NCBI GenBank assembly: GCA_018816945.1
Contig: JAHIVC010000015.1
Coordinates: forward strand, 1 to 64,000
Direction: 5' to 3'
DNA: 64,000 nucleotides
From: Bacteroidota bacterium
GTDB taxonomy: Bacteria > Bacteroidota > Bacteroidia > Bacteroidales > GCA-2711565
Position numbers and translations under genes: made by a program
In this document: piece after piece, positions 53,179 through 61,563 of the stretch
Layout of the letters: each line of letters begins with the position of its first letter
Numbering within the stretch: position 1 is the stretch's first letter
Notes under the pieces: model-generated
The model's database searches: none
What the model was told of the DNA's origin: nothing
The model's input: only the letters and a program-made list of their open reading frames with translations

Positions 53179-54501
53179 ATGAAAAACCTAATCCTTTTCC
53201 TATTCGCATTTCTGTTTCTTCAAACCCAGGCACAAATCCTTTTAGAAAAAGAACGATCTGAAATCAGGGATGAAATGATTGAGGATCGTTTGGTCAATCT
53301 CCTGCCACAATTAATGGATCGTGCGGATATCGACATGTGGATAATCATGTCTCGTGAATATAACGAAGATCCTGTGATTAGAAGCATGCTACCCTCCAAA
53401 TGGTTTGCCGCTCGCAGAAGAACGATGCTGGTTTTTTATAGAGATAAAACAAATAATCTGACTGAGCGATTAGCCGTTTCGACTTATGATGTTGGAAAGC
53501 ATATAAAAACAGCATGGGATAAAAATAAGTTTTCCAATCAATGGGATGCATTAAGAGATATTATTGTGCAGCGAAACCCTAAAAAAATCGGCCTGAATTT
53601 TTCAGAACACACTGGAATTGCTGACGGACTGGTTTTGACAGATTACAATGAATTAATGATGGTTTTACCGGATGAGTATCAATCGAAAATAGTTTCAGCT
53701 GAAAATTTAGCTATCGCCTGGATTGAAACCCGAACTCCCAAAGAAATGAAATATTTTACCCAGTTAGTTGGAATCACACATCAGGTTATTGCTGAAGCAT
53801 TTTCCAATTCAGTGATAATACCGGGTAAAACAACCACTGAAGATGTACAATGGTGGATTAGGGATAAAATTACAGCGTTGGGTTTAGAAACATGGTTCCA
53901 TCCTACTATTGATATTCAGCGTTCAAATGCTAAATTGGAAAGTTTTATAAATGTATTCACAAAGGATAATGGTGGAGAAGTGATCGTACCCGGAGATTTA
54001 TTGCATTGCGATGTTGGCATCCAATATCTGGGTTTGAATTCGGATGTACAGGAGCATGCCTATGTTTTAAGACCAGGTGAGGATGAGGTGCCTGAATTCT
54101 TGCTATCGGCCATGGCTAAAGGCAATCGCTTACAGGATATATTTACTTCCAATTTTATTACCGGGAAGACTGGGAATGAAATCTTCTTTGCATCAATAAA
54201 ACAGGCCAAAGCTGAAGGAATTAATCCATCCATCTATTCTCATCCATTAGGTTTGTATGGGCATTCGGCCGGAGCAGTATTTGGGATGTGGGATCAGCAA
54301 GACGGTGTGCCTGGCACGGGTGATTACCCCTTGTTTGAAAACACAGCTTATGCCATCGAGTTAAATGTGAAAGTATTTTTGCCTGAATGGGATCGGGAAA
54401 TCCGCATCATGCTTGAAGAAGATGGCTTCTGGGCAGAAGATGGTTTCAGGTATATCAATGGACGTCAAACAGAGATTTTTAAGATTTATCCACAACAGTA
54501 A
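53179..54501 (+). CDS. Exported M24-family metallopeptidase (Xaa-Pro peptidase-like)
   Basis: 440 residues. Signal peptide about 1-18 (QTQAQ). N-terminal creatinase-like domain (to about 180) and a pita-bread catalytic domain with dimetal ligands in the usual order: Asp in LLHCDVGIQY, Asp in LNSDVQEHAY, His in SHPLGLYGHSAG, Glu in AIELNVKV and Glu in IMLEEDGFW. Related enzymes remove residues preceding Pro; this exported form would complement the S9 and C69 peptidases. No neighbour in the same operon. Confidence 0.88.
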   Translation: MKNLILFLFAFLFLQTQAQILLEKERSEIRDEMIEDRLVNLLPQLMDRADIDMWIIMSREYNEDPVIRSMLPSKWFAARRRTMLVFYRDKTNNLTERLAVSTYDVGKHIKTAWDKNKFSNQWDALRDIIVQRNPKKIGLNFSEHTGIADGLVLTDYNELMMVLPDEYQSKIVSAENLAIAWIETRTPKEMKYFTQLVGITHQVIAEAFSNSVIIPGKTTTEDVQWWIRDKITALGLETWFHPTIDIQRSNAKLESFINVFTKDNGGEVIVPGDLLHCDVGIQYLGLNSDVQEHAYVLRPGEDEVPEFLLSAMAKGNRLQDIFTSNFITGKTGNEIFFASIKQAKAEGINPSIYSHPLGLYGHSAGAVFGMWDQQDGVPGTGDYPLFENTAYAIELNVKVFLPEWDREIRIMLEEDGFWAEDGFRYINGRQTEIFKIYPQQ

Positions 54502-54633
54502 AATCTAAATTTCATTTTTAACTTTTTATTAACAATCTTTTATTCAAAGGGTTGAATATTTTTGTTATTTTTACTCATTCTAAATAATGATATTTAGGAA
54601 CAAAAGAATTAACAAATTTTAAAAGTATAGAAA

Positions 54634-55200
54634 ATGAGAAATATTAAATATATCATTCTGTCGTTGATTGTATTTGGCGCAGTCAATCTAATGGGACAAT
54701 CACAGCAAATAACCGGCGAAAAGGTCAGTATTAAATGGACTGGAAATAAAGTTGGGGGTTCGCATTATGGAACAATTGATTTGAAAGAGGGGAATTTGAA
54801 ATGGGATCATGATCAAATTACTTCTGGTAAATTTGTAGTGGATATGCAAAGCATTAAAAACATTGATTTAACTGATGCCGGATATAATAAAAAACTGGTT
54901 GACCATCTTAAGTCATCTGATTTTTTCGGAGTTGAAGAATTTCCCGAGGCGGTATTGGAGATAACCGAAGGCACTGTTTTGTCAATAAACAAATATAAAC
55001 TAATGGCAAACCTGACAATCCGCGGAATTACGCATCCAATTGAATTTGATGCTTTAAAAGAGGGTGATAAGTTGATGGCAAAATTAACGATAGACAGAAG
55101 TAAGTACGAAGTAAAATACAGGTCAAAATCATTCTTTCAGAATCTAGGGGACAAATTAATTTATGATGATTTCACACTCGAAATCGTGGTTACTAAATAA
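54634..55200 (+). CDS. YceI-family lipid/isoprenoid-binding protein
   Basis: 188 residues. Signal peptide about 1-21 (LMGQSQ) and a YceI lipocalin-like domain: VSIKWTGNKVGGSHYGTIDLKEGNLKWD, then SGKFVVDMQSIKNIDLTD and a C-terminal RSKYEVKYRSKSFFQNLGDKLIYDDF. The family holds polyisoprenoid lipids in an extended beta-barrel in the periplasm. Monocistronic. Confidence 0.93.
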   Translation: MRNIKYIILSLIVFGAVNLMGQSQQITGEKVSIKWTGNKVGGSHYGTIDLKEGNLKWDHDQITSGKFVVDMQSIKNIDLTDAGYNKKLVDHLKSSDFFGVEEFPEAVLEITEGTVLSINKYKLMANLTIRGITHPIEFDALKEGDKLMAKLTIDRSKYEVKYRSKSFFQNLGDKLIYDDFTLEIVVTK

Positions 55201-55417
55201 ATATTAATCTTATCAGTCAGGGTATAACGCTTCATAGGGTTAACATAGAAAAAATTAATGAAAAGTTTTGTTATGAAGAATCCGGAACTAATTACTCCGG
55301 ATTTTTTATTTGTATTCCACAAAAGCTTAAAGGAGATGCTTATTCAAATATTTGCGTATTGATATAAACATAAGCTTCGCTTGACAAATCTCAATCAACT
55401 AATTCGGATGACTTGTC

Positions 55418-55425
55418 TATATTTG
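55418..55425 (+). promoter_or_regulatory. -7 promoter element of the small membrane protein gene (TATATTTG)
   Basis: Exact TAnnTTTG, 18 bp before ATG 55444; supports that start over TTG at 55381. Confidence 0.55.
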
Positions 55426-55443
55426 TACTACAAAGATCGGATT

Positions 55444-55794
55444 ATGTTCACTAAACAATCAACCCGTCGGAATATTACTTTAATTATTGCTTTTGCAGTA
55501 TTCTGGGTATTTTTAGGGGGATTGCTTAATTTTCATGCGAACAGAATTTTGGGTACCGAACTCACTGATCATGCCTATCCGGCAATAAAACCCAAAACCA
55601 AAGAGAATACATTTCAAGTTTCCGATATTACAAAAGCAGCAAATCATCTTGATTTTTTTACCCTAACAAATAATTTCGATCTATCCAATTTATTGCTCCC
55701 GACAGCGCTTGTTAAAAAGCAGGAAATTGCAGTGGCTATCGTTCTAGAAGTTAGGCCTTACCAGTTCGGCTTACGGGCCCCTCCTTCACTATAA
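55444..55794 (+). CDS. Small single-pass membrane protein of unknown function
   Basis: 116 residues from ATG 55444. A membrane helix at about 10-29 (ITLIIAFAVFWVFLGGLLNF) follows a short basic N-terminus. The remainder is mostly polar and ends VRPYQFGLRAPPSL. I do not recognise the family. It could be a bitopic protein with a periplasmic domain of about 85 residues; no catalytic motif is visible. It is followed by 481 bp without a protein gene. Confidence 0.6.
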   Translation: MFTKQSTRRNITLIIAFAVFWVFLGGLLNFHANRILGTELTDHAYPAIKPKTKENTFQVSDITKAANHLDFFTLTNNFDLSNLLLPTALVKKQEIAVAIVLEVRPYQFGLRAPPSL

Positions 55795-55922
55795 ATTTCA
55801 TAATTATTTTGTTTAGGCTATCCTAAATGAATACTTGCTTTGCATAAAAAGCAAATAGCAGAATTGTATTTAAGAAATTTAATAGTAAACAAATTGATCA
55901 TCAGTCAGATATAATAAGAAAT

Positions 55923-56113
55923 AAATCAGGTATGGCTTTTATGTCGTAGTTTAAGCCTGCCTGATTTCATTCGTCGATTATTGAAATAATGAAAATTACA
56001 CTACATAATTCGATGTTATTGAGATAAGAACTATCTCAAGCTTGGGTTAACACTATTTTTACTGACGGTTGTTTATTCGGGGATGCAAGCACAATGGCTT
56101 GCATCCTTTTTTT
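55923..56113 (+). ncRNA. Candidate structured non-coding RNA ending in an intrinsic terminator
   Basis: Hairpins: AAATCAGG/CCTGATTT with inner GGCTT/AAGCC (55923-55967), TTGAGATA-AGAAC-TATCTCAA (56019-56039), and a 10-bp terminator stem (56081-56106) with T7. The only ORF is 12 codons (MKITLHNSMLLR, from 55989). No TAnnTTTG was found ahead of it, so it could instead be the 3' region of the 55444 gene. Not matched to a known RNA family. Confidence 0.35.
56081..56113 (+). terminator. Strong intrinsic terminator
   Basis: GGATGCAAGC (56081-56090) pairs perfectly with GCTTGCATCC (56097-56106), 6-nt loop, followed by T7 (56107-56113). Confidence 0.9.
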
Positions 56114-56125
56114 ATTCGTGAAACT

Positions 56126-56275
56126 CAGATTTCAAAAACAGCCTGTCCCGCAGTTTATGCGGGATAGTGAATTGAAATCTGTAAGATGAACGAATCCCGA
56201 TGTAGTCGGAGGGTATAATACCCCGCAGCTCTGCTGCTGAATTTGTTTCTCCCGAATTCTCGGGACTTTGGGGTT
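56126..56275. repeat. Cluster of nested palindromes (REP-like)
   Basis: Nested hairpin: CAGATTTCA (56126-56134) with TGAAATCTG (56173-56181), enclosing TCCCGCA-GTTTA-TGCGGGA (56146-56164). Then GGGTAT-A-ATACCC (centre about 56213), GCAGC-TCT-GCTGC and CCCGA-ATTC-TCGGG. No coding capacity. Confidence 0.75.
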
Positions 56276-57001
56276 TCATACCCGTGATTGATCGAGGTTA
56301 TCCTGAATAATCAACATTTTAGAATTTAACTCATAAGCTGTCAATTTCCCAAATCCTTCTTTGTTTTTGAGGTAAACACCATTATCAAGATTTATACTCA
56401 GTGTATCTTCATTCTGAATGGATTGACGAATAACATCAATGTGAACGGGTACATGCCCGTGAATAATCAAGCGCTTGCCAATCTTCAATGGATCAACATC
56501 AAAATCGCGGGTCCAAAGCATATCGAATATATCTTCAAAAGGATCTTCAATTTTGAAATTTAATCCTGCATGAACTAAAATGTGTTTTTTTAAAAGGATA
56601 TAATTTTTTAAGCCTTTGATCCAATCTGAATATAAAGTTGGGATTTTGTTCATCTCAATTTCCCCAAAGCTCTGCATAAATTTATCACCTCCGTGCGCGA
56701 ACCATTCACTTTTAAATCTATTTTTGCGGCCAAACTTTATAAGTTGCTTTCGTGAGGGCTCATGATCAAGTGCCCTTAAAAAATATTCTTCATGATTTCC
56801 TTTCAAATAAGATGTTTTGTATCCATCATTTTTTAAGGACATCAAATAATCGATAACTCCTTTTGAATCTGGTCCACGATCAATGTAATCGCCCAGAAAA
56901 TACAATTCATCTTGTTTTTGGGGCTGAATTTGGACCTTAATTAATTGCTTCAATGATTGAGCGCAACCATGAATATCCGGGATGACCCATTGTTTTATCA
57001 T
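56276..57001 (-). CDS. Metallophosphoesterase (PrpE/serine-threonine-phosphatase-like)
   Basis: 241 residues of the calcineurin-like fold: first metal motif DIHG (8-11, VIPDIHGCAQSLKQL), GDYIDRGPDSKGVIDYL, and GNHEEYFL, with later histidines in VHAGL and IIHGHVPVH. The order matches the bacterial PrpE/ApaH/PP1-like group. Substrate may be a phosphoprotein or dinucleoside polyphosphate. Divergent from gpmI. Confidence 0.92.
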   Translation of the reverse strand: MIKQWVIPDIHGCAQSLKQLIKVQIQPQKQDELYFLGDYIDRGPDSKGVIDYLMSLKNDGYKTSYLKGNHEEYFLRALDHEPSRKQLIKFGRKNRFKSEWFAHGGDKFMQSFGEIEMNKIPTLYSDWIKGLKNYILLKKHILVHAGLNFKIEDPFEDIFDMLWTRDFDVDPLKIGKRLIIHGHVPVHIDVIRQSIQNEDTLSINLDNGVYLKNKEGFGKLTAYELNSKMLIIQDNLDQSRV

Positions 57002-57051
57002 GAGATAGACTTCCGAGAGTTTAATAATACTAAAGTTAAATGTAAAAATTC

Positions 57052-57059
57052 TACCTTTG
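57052..57059 (+). promoter_or_regulatory. -7 promoter element of gpmI (TACCTTTG)
   Basis: Exact TAnnTTTG, 32 bp before ATG 57092. Confidence 0.6.
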
Positions 57060-57091
57060 ATAACAAATATATTTAATAAAAGAATTACATA

Positions 57092-58615
57092 ATGAAGAAT
57101 ACGAAACGCTTAATTTTGATCATTCTGGATGGATGGGGATTGGGGAAAAAAGATAAAGCAAATGCGATATATAATGCAGATACCCCATTTTTTGATTCGC
57201 TTATGAAGGATTATCCAAATTCAAAATTGCTAGCATGTGGTGAGAGTGTCGGGTTACCGGATGGTCAAATGGGGAATTCGGAAGTTGGTCACCTGAACAT
57301 AGGTGCCGGTCGAAAAATATATCACGATTTAGTGCGCATTAATAAGGAAATTGAATCAAATGACATAAAAAGCAATAAGCAGTTAAATGAGGCTTTTAGC
57401 TATGCGCTTAACCAAAAGAAAAAACTCCATTTTGTGGGTTTGGTATCTGATGGTGGCGTACACTCTTTGGACATGCATTTATATAAACTTTGCGAATTGG
57501 CTTCTGATTTTGGGTTAAAAGAGGTTTTTATTCATGCAATCACTGATGGTCGTGATACAGATCCCAGAAGCGGATATGGTCTTATCGAATCATTACTAAA
57601 AAACATCAGTGGTACAACTGCTAAAATTGCAAGTTTAATTGGCCGATATTATTCGATGGATCGCGATAAAAGATGGGAAAGGATCAAAAAAGGCTATGAT
57701 CTTATGGTTAAGGGACAAGGAGAGAAATCAAGGGATATTCTAAATTCGATTCAAAAATCTTATGATAACGGGTTGACAGATGAATTCATTGTTCCCATAG
57801 TAATGGTTGATGAAAATCAGAATCCTATTGCACAAATTAAAGAAGGCGATGTGGTGATCTGTTTTAATTTCAGAACTGATCGTTTACGACAATTAACCAT
57901 TGCGCTCACTCAGGAAGATTTTCCGGAGCAATCAATGAAAAAGTTAAACCTGAAGTATTATACCATGTCGAATTATGATAAAAGCTTTAAAGGGATTCAG
58001 GTAATTTATGATAAGCAGGATGTTTCTAATACTTTGGGCGAAGTTCTTGCTAAGAATGGGAAAAAGCAATTGAGGATTGCAGAAACCGAAAAATATGCAC
58101 ATGTCACTTACTTCTTTTCAGGTGGTAGAGAAGCATTATTTGATGATGAAGAGAGAATCATGGTTTCATCGCCAAAAGTTGCTACTTATGATTTACAACC
58201 GGAGATGAGTGCTCCTGAAGTAGCTGATAAAATCGTTGTAGAATTGAATAAGCAGAAATTTGATTTTATTTGCTTGAATTATGCCAATGGCGATATGGTT
58301 GGCCACACCGGTATTTATGAGGCTATTTTAAAGGCAGCTTCAACAGTCGATAAATGCTTGCAAAAAACCGTTGAAGCAGCACAGGCTAATGATTATAGTA
58401 TTATTGTAACAGCTGATCATGGGAATGCTGATCATGCATTAAATGAGAATGGTACTCCTAATACGGCACATTCATTAAATCCGGTGCCATGTATTTTAAT
58501 TGGCGAAGGTGATGTTGTAATCAAAGATGGTGTTTTAGCTGATTTGGCTCCAACAATTATAAAGATACTAGGCATTGAACAACCGACAAACATGACCGGT
58601 TCAAGTTTAATATAA
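57092..58615 (+). CDS. gpmI: 2,3-bisphosphoglycerate-independent phosphoglycerate mutase
   Basis: 507 residues, the family length. Alkaline-phosphatase-like fold with ILDGWGL (first metal Asp), phospho-accepting S63 in GQMGNSEVGHLNIGAGR, HAITDGRDTDPRSG and GRYYSMDRDKRWER for substrate binding, and the C-terminal metal motif TADHGNADHAL. It interconverts 3- and 2-phosphoglycerate in glycolysis and gluconeogenesis using manganese. The deacetylase gene begins 9 bp after its stop. Confidence 0.97.
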   Translation: MKNTKRLILIILDGWGLGKKDKANAIYNADTPFFDSLMKDYPNSKLLACGESVGLPDGQMGNSEVGHLNIGAGRKIYHDLVRINKEIESNDIKSNKQLNEAFSYALNQKKKLHFVGLVSDGGVHSLDMHLYKLCELASDFGLKEVFIHAITDGRDTDPRSGYGLIESLLKNISGTTAKIASLIGRYYSMDRDKRWERIKKGYDLMVKGQGEKSRDILNSIQKSYDNGLTDEFIVPIVMVDENQNPIAQIKEGDVVICFNFRTDRLRQLTIALTQEDFPEQSMKKLNLKYYTMSNYDKSFKGIQVIYDKQDVSNTLGEVLAKNGKKQLRIAETEKYAHVTYFFSGGREALFDDEERIMVSSPKVATYDLQPEMSAPEVADKIVVELNKQKFDFICLNYANGDMVGHTGIYEAILKAASTVDKCLQKTVEAAQANDYSIIVTADHGNADHALNENGTPNTAHSLNPVPCILIGEGDVVIKDGVLADLAPTIIKILGIEQPTNMTGSSLI

Positions 58616-58624
58616 GATCATCAG

Positions 58625-59254
58625 TTGAAACTCCATATTAATACGACTGGTTTAATTCGGCATTTATATCCCAAGCAGTTAATTTGGGAAATGCCTGACT
58701 ATGACAAAAAGATTTATCTCACATTTGATGATGGCCCAACCCCTGATATAACAGATGTACTGTTAGATATTTTGAAGGATTATGGAGCAAAAGCAACGTT
58801 TTTCTGTTTAGGTAAAAATGTTGTGGAGAATAAGATTTTATTTGATCGAATCCGGAAGGAAGGGCATCAGATTGGGAACCATACCTGGGATCACCTGAAC
58901 GGGAAAAAAGCAGAAATCGGTGAATATATTGCTTCGATAAGTAAAACACAAGAGATAATTAATTCAAAACTATTCAGGCCACCCTATGGGAGGATCACAA
59001 AGGAGCAAGCAAATCTAATTTCAAATAAATTCAAAATTATCATGTGGTCGGTATTAAGTCGTGATTTTGACCTAAAGCAAAGCAAGGAAAAATGCTTATC
59101 TACGGTGCTAAAACATACCAAAGCCGGATCAATCATTGTATTTCATGATAGTATGAAAGCCTCAAGCCAAATGCTTTATGCTGTGCCAAGGGTGTTGGAT
59201 TATTATCAAAAAAAAGGATTTGAATTTTCGACCATTAATGATGAACTGGTATAA
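58625..59254 (+). CDS. Polysaccharide deacetylase family protein (NodB domain)
   Basis: 209 residues from a TTG at 58625. The in-frame gpmI stop lies 9 bp before it, and the next Met (58691) is only 11 residues before the first catalytic strand, so TTG is the best start. NodB motifs: TFDDGP (33-38) with D35 and metal-ligand D36, metal ligands H86 and H90 in GNHTWDH, RPPYG (substrate Pro/Arg) and VFHDS with the catalytic His. It likely removes acetyl groups from peptidoglycan or another polysaccharide; no signal peptide is visible, so localisation is uncertain. Confidence 0.87.
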   Translation: MKLHINTTGLIRHLYPKQLIWEMPDYDKKIYLTFDDGPTPDITDVLLDILKDYGAKATFFCLGKNVVENKILFDRIRKEGHQIGNHTWDHLNGKKAEIGEYIASISKTQEIINSKLFRPPYGRITKEQANLISNKFKIIMWSVLSRDFDLKQSKEKCLSTVLKHTKAGSIIVFHDSMKASSQMLYAVPRVLDYYQKKGFEFSTINDELV

Positions 59255-59348
59255 TTAGCAGGATGGACGATTTAAATCAGATACGGATAATATTTCGACT
59301 TAATACTAACGGATTTTTTCACATCTTTGTAAATATATTTAAAGAATA

Positions 59349-61163
59349 TTGAACACACTTCAAAAAATATACCTGATCATTTTTATGCTTTCGTTGGCAT
59401 TTATTGTAACTCAGTGTGCCAATCCTGTTGCTCCACAAGGAGGTCCAAAAGATGAAACACCGCCCAGAATTCTTGAAATGGATCCACCAAATTATTCAAC
59501 CCTGTTTAATGGCAAGCAATTAGCGGTTAGTTTCAACGAATATGTTAAGCTAAATAATTTAACCAATCAGTTAATGATTTCGCCTCCTTTATCAAAAACA
59601 CCTCGCATCAAAATAAAAGGCAAATCTGTCATAATTGAAATTGATGAGCAATTAAGAGATAGTACAACCTATACTTTCTTCTTTGGGGATGCGATTGTTG
59701 ACATTACAGAGTCGAACCCAATCAAGAACTTTGAATATGTTTTTTCTACAGGTACTCTGTTGGACTCAATGGCAGTGAAGGGAAAAGTGATGGATGCTGC
59801 AGACATGAAACCCAAAGATGGGGTTGCGGTTTTATTATACATTCCGGATGTTGATAGTATCCCGAACGATTCACTTCCAATTTTAAGCCGTCCCGTATAT
59901 GTTTCACGAACGAATAAAGAGGGTGAGTTTGAATTAAATAATTTAAGAAATATACCCTATAAGATAGTGGCCCTTTCTGATAAAAACAGCAATTATCTTT
60001 ACGATCTGCCCAATGAGGAAATTGCATTTTCAGATACCCTTATCATACCTGCTTTTTTAGGGCGAAAGGTTTATAAATCAGCAACTGACTCAGTGAAAAT
60101 GGACAGTACCAAATTTGAAAAGCCAAAAGCTAAAGATGCGGAAATTGGATTATCAAAAAGAGAGGTACTCAGTGGCTCTGATTCAACCGCAAACACGTTA
60201 ATTCCTCAACAGAATGTCAATCCAAATTATAAACCAATAGAGTTGTTTATGTTTATTGAGGTCGATTCTACACAGCAGATCATTGAATCTTCGGTTTCAA
60301 AGGGTTCACTTATAACTTTTCGACTTAAATACCCATGTAGCGAATTCCAGATTAACCCTTTAAATTTCTTTCCAATCTCATCGTGGAATCAATTAGAAAC
60401 GAATAGAACAAATGATACTATTTTGTGTTGGGTGCATCCTGATATGCCGGATTCACTTCAAGTTGAATTTGTAGCCGATTCAAGAATACTTGATACTTTG
60501 GATTTTGTTCTAAATAAGGTAAATCCGAATGCAAAGATTGATACAACCAAGATTCAACGCTTGAGTTTCAATACTAATATTTCAGCTGGCAAGATAGGTC
60601 TAAATAAAAATCTGGTTTTTGAAAGTGAATATCCTTTGGTAAATTATGATTTTTCGGGAGTTAGTTGGTTTGAAGATACTTTAGTTGGAACGCCTCCAAT
60701 CGTTTTTTCAAATTCAGTGAAAAGAATTTTCTCCTTTGATCGTGTGCTGAATGATAAAGTAAAATACAAACTTATCATTCCTGACTCTGCTATGATGGAT
60801 GTTAAGGGCAGAATAAATGACAGCATCATCCTTGAGTTCGAAACACGTAAAAAGGAAGAATATGCTACTATTGTCATTAAAACTATACTTAGCGATACAA
60901 CCCAACAATGGATAGTTCAGCTTATGGATGCTCAAGATTTAGTAGTTGGACAGAAAATTGTTAAACCAAATGAACCTCTCACCTTCGACTACATTTTACC
61001 AGCGAAATATAAATTAAGGGCCATTTTAGATGAGAATAAAAATGGCCGCTGGGACACAGGTAATTATATGATGCACAGGCAAGCCGAAAAAATCCTGGTA
61101 TTTAATACTGAATTTGACGTGAGAGCAAATTGGCTGACAGAGCAAAACTGGGAATTGAAATAA
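59349..61163 (+). CDS. Ig-like-domain lipoprotein (SbsA/Big-type N-terminus)
   Basis: 604 residues from a TTG at 59349; the in-frame stop 9 bp upstream leaves no earlier start. Lipoprotein signal with Cys23 (SLAFIVTQCANP), unusual Gln at -1. Then the NPVAPQGGPKDETPPRI start common in Bacteroidota lipoproteins and an Ig-like (SbsA_Ig) domain to about 130 (NYSTLFNGKQLAVSFNEYVKLNNL), a carboxypeptidase-regulatory-like beta region and a further Ig-like domain after 450. Surface-exposed structural role is likely; no enzyme motif seen. Converges with arsR with 2 bp between stops. Confidence 0.85.
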   Translation: MNTLQKIYLIIFMLSLAFIVTQCANPVAPQGGPKDETPPRILEMDPPNYSTLFNGKQLAVSFNEYVKLNNLTNQLMISPPLSKTPRIKIKGKSVIIEIDEQLRDSTTYTFFFGDAIVDITESNPIKNFEYVFSTGTLLDSMAVKGKVMDAADMKPKDGVAVLLYIPDVDSIPNDSLPILSRPVYVSRTNKEGEFELNNLRNIPYKIVALSDKNSNYLYDLPNEEIAFSDTLIIPAFLGRKVYKSATDSVKMDSTKFEKPKAKDAEIGLSKREVLSGSDSTANTLIPQQNVNPNYKPIELFMFIEVDSTQQIIESSVSKGSLITFRLKYPCSEFQINPLNFFPISSWNQLETNRTNDTILCWVHPDMPDSLQVEFVADSRILDTLDFVLNKVNPNAKIDTTKIQRLSFNTNISAGKIGLNKNLVFESEYPLVNYDFSGVSWFEDTLVGTPPIVFSNSVKRIFSFDRVLNDKVKYKLIIPDSAMMDVKGRINDSIILEFETRKKEEYATIVIKTILSDTTQQWIVQLMDAQDLVVGQKIVKPNEPLTFDYILPAKYKLRAILDENKNGRWDTGNYMMHRQAEKILVFNTEFDVRANWLTEQNWELK

Positions 61164-61165
61164 TG

Positions 61166-61465
61166 CTAATCTTCGTTACAACGATTGATGCATTCAATAA
61201 TTTCAGTTAAGCTAATATTTTTCAAAGAATAAAAAATCTTTTTGCCTTCTCTTTTTGAGACTAAAACACCTTTATTTTTTAGGATGTTTAAGTGGTGAGA
61301 TGCCGAGGCTTGTTCAATTTTTAACTTTTCGTAAATTTCAGTCACACTTAATTTTGGGCTATCGTTGAGTAAATCTAGTATTGCAATTCGCATTGGATGA
61401 GCTATTGCACGTAGTTTACTGGCAGCCATTTCTAGTTTGTTGATGTCGATTAATAAGTTTCCCAT
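61166..61465 (-). CDS. ArsR-family winged-helix transcriptional regulator
   Basis: 99 residues. Winged HTH: KLRAIAHPMRIAILDLLNDSPKLSVTEIYEKLKIEQASASHHLNILKNKGVLVSKREGKKIFYSL, with recognition helix ASASHHL at about 52-58. Cysteine pairs for metal sensing (ELCVCDL type) are absent; only Cys92 and Cys96 near the end (CINRCNED). The inducer is therefore unclear. A clear promoter and an ATATACAT/ATGTATAT dyad lie upstream, suggesting autoregulation. Confidence 0.92.
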   Translation of the reverse strand: MGNLLIDINKLEMAASKLRAIAHPMRIAILDLLNDSPKLSVTEIYEKLKIEQASASHHLNILKNKGVLVSKREGKKIFYSLKNISLTEIIECINRCNED

Positions 61466-61482
61466 AGTTTTAATGTTTTTGA

Positions 61483-61528
61483 CAAAATTATGAAATAATA
61501 TACATCAATTCCAACTAAATATGTATAT
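61483..61528 (-). promoter_or_regulatory. arsR promoter with overlapping dyad operator
   Basis: On the minus strand: TTG (61512-61514), 21-bp spacer and exact TAATTTTG (61483-61490), 18 bp from the ATG. The dyad ATATACAT (61498-61505) / ATGTATAT (61521-61528) spans the spacer and -33 region, so bound regulator would block transcription. Confidence 0.6.
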
Positions 61529-61563
61529 ATATCATAAAATGAAAACTTTGTTTGTTCGCTACA

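Larger units (their letters stand above)
55795..56275. other. 481-bp spacer with hairpins, a terminator and REP-like palindromes
   Basis: No convincing protein gene. The first two thirds contain three hairpins ending in a strong terminator (candidate non-coding RNA), the last 150 bp are palindromic repeats. Confidence 0.75.

Noticed and set aside
55989-56027. 12-codon peptide as a leader peptide
   Set aside because: No amino-acid run or downstream biosynthetic gene to regulate; the next gene is on the other strand.
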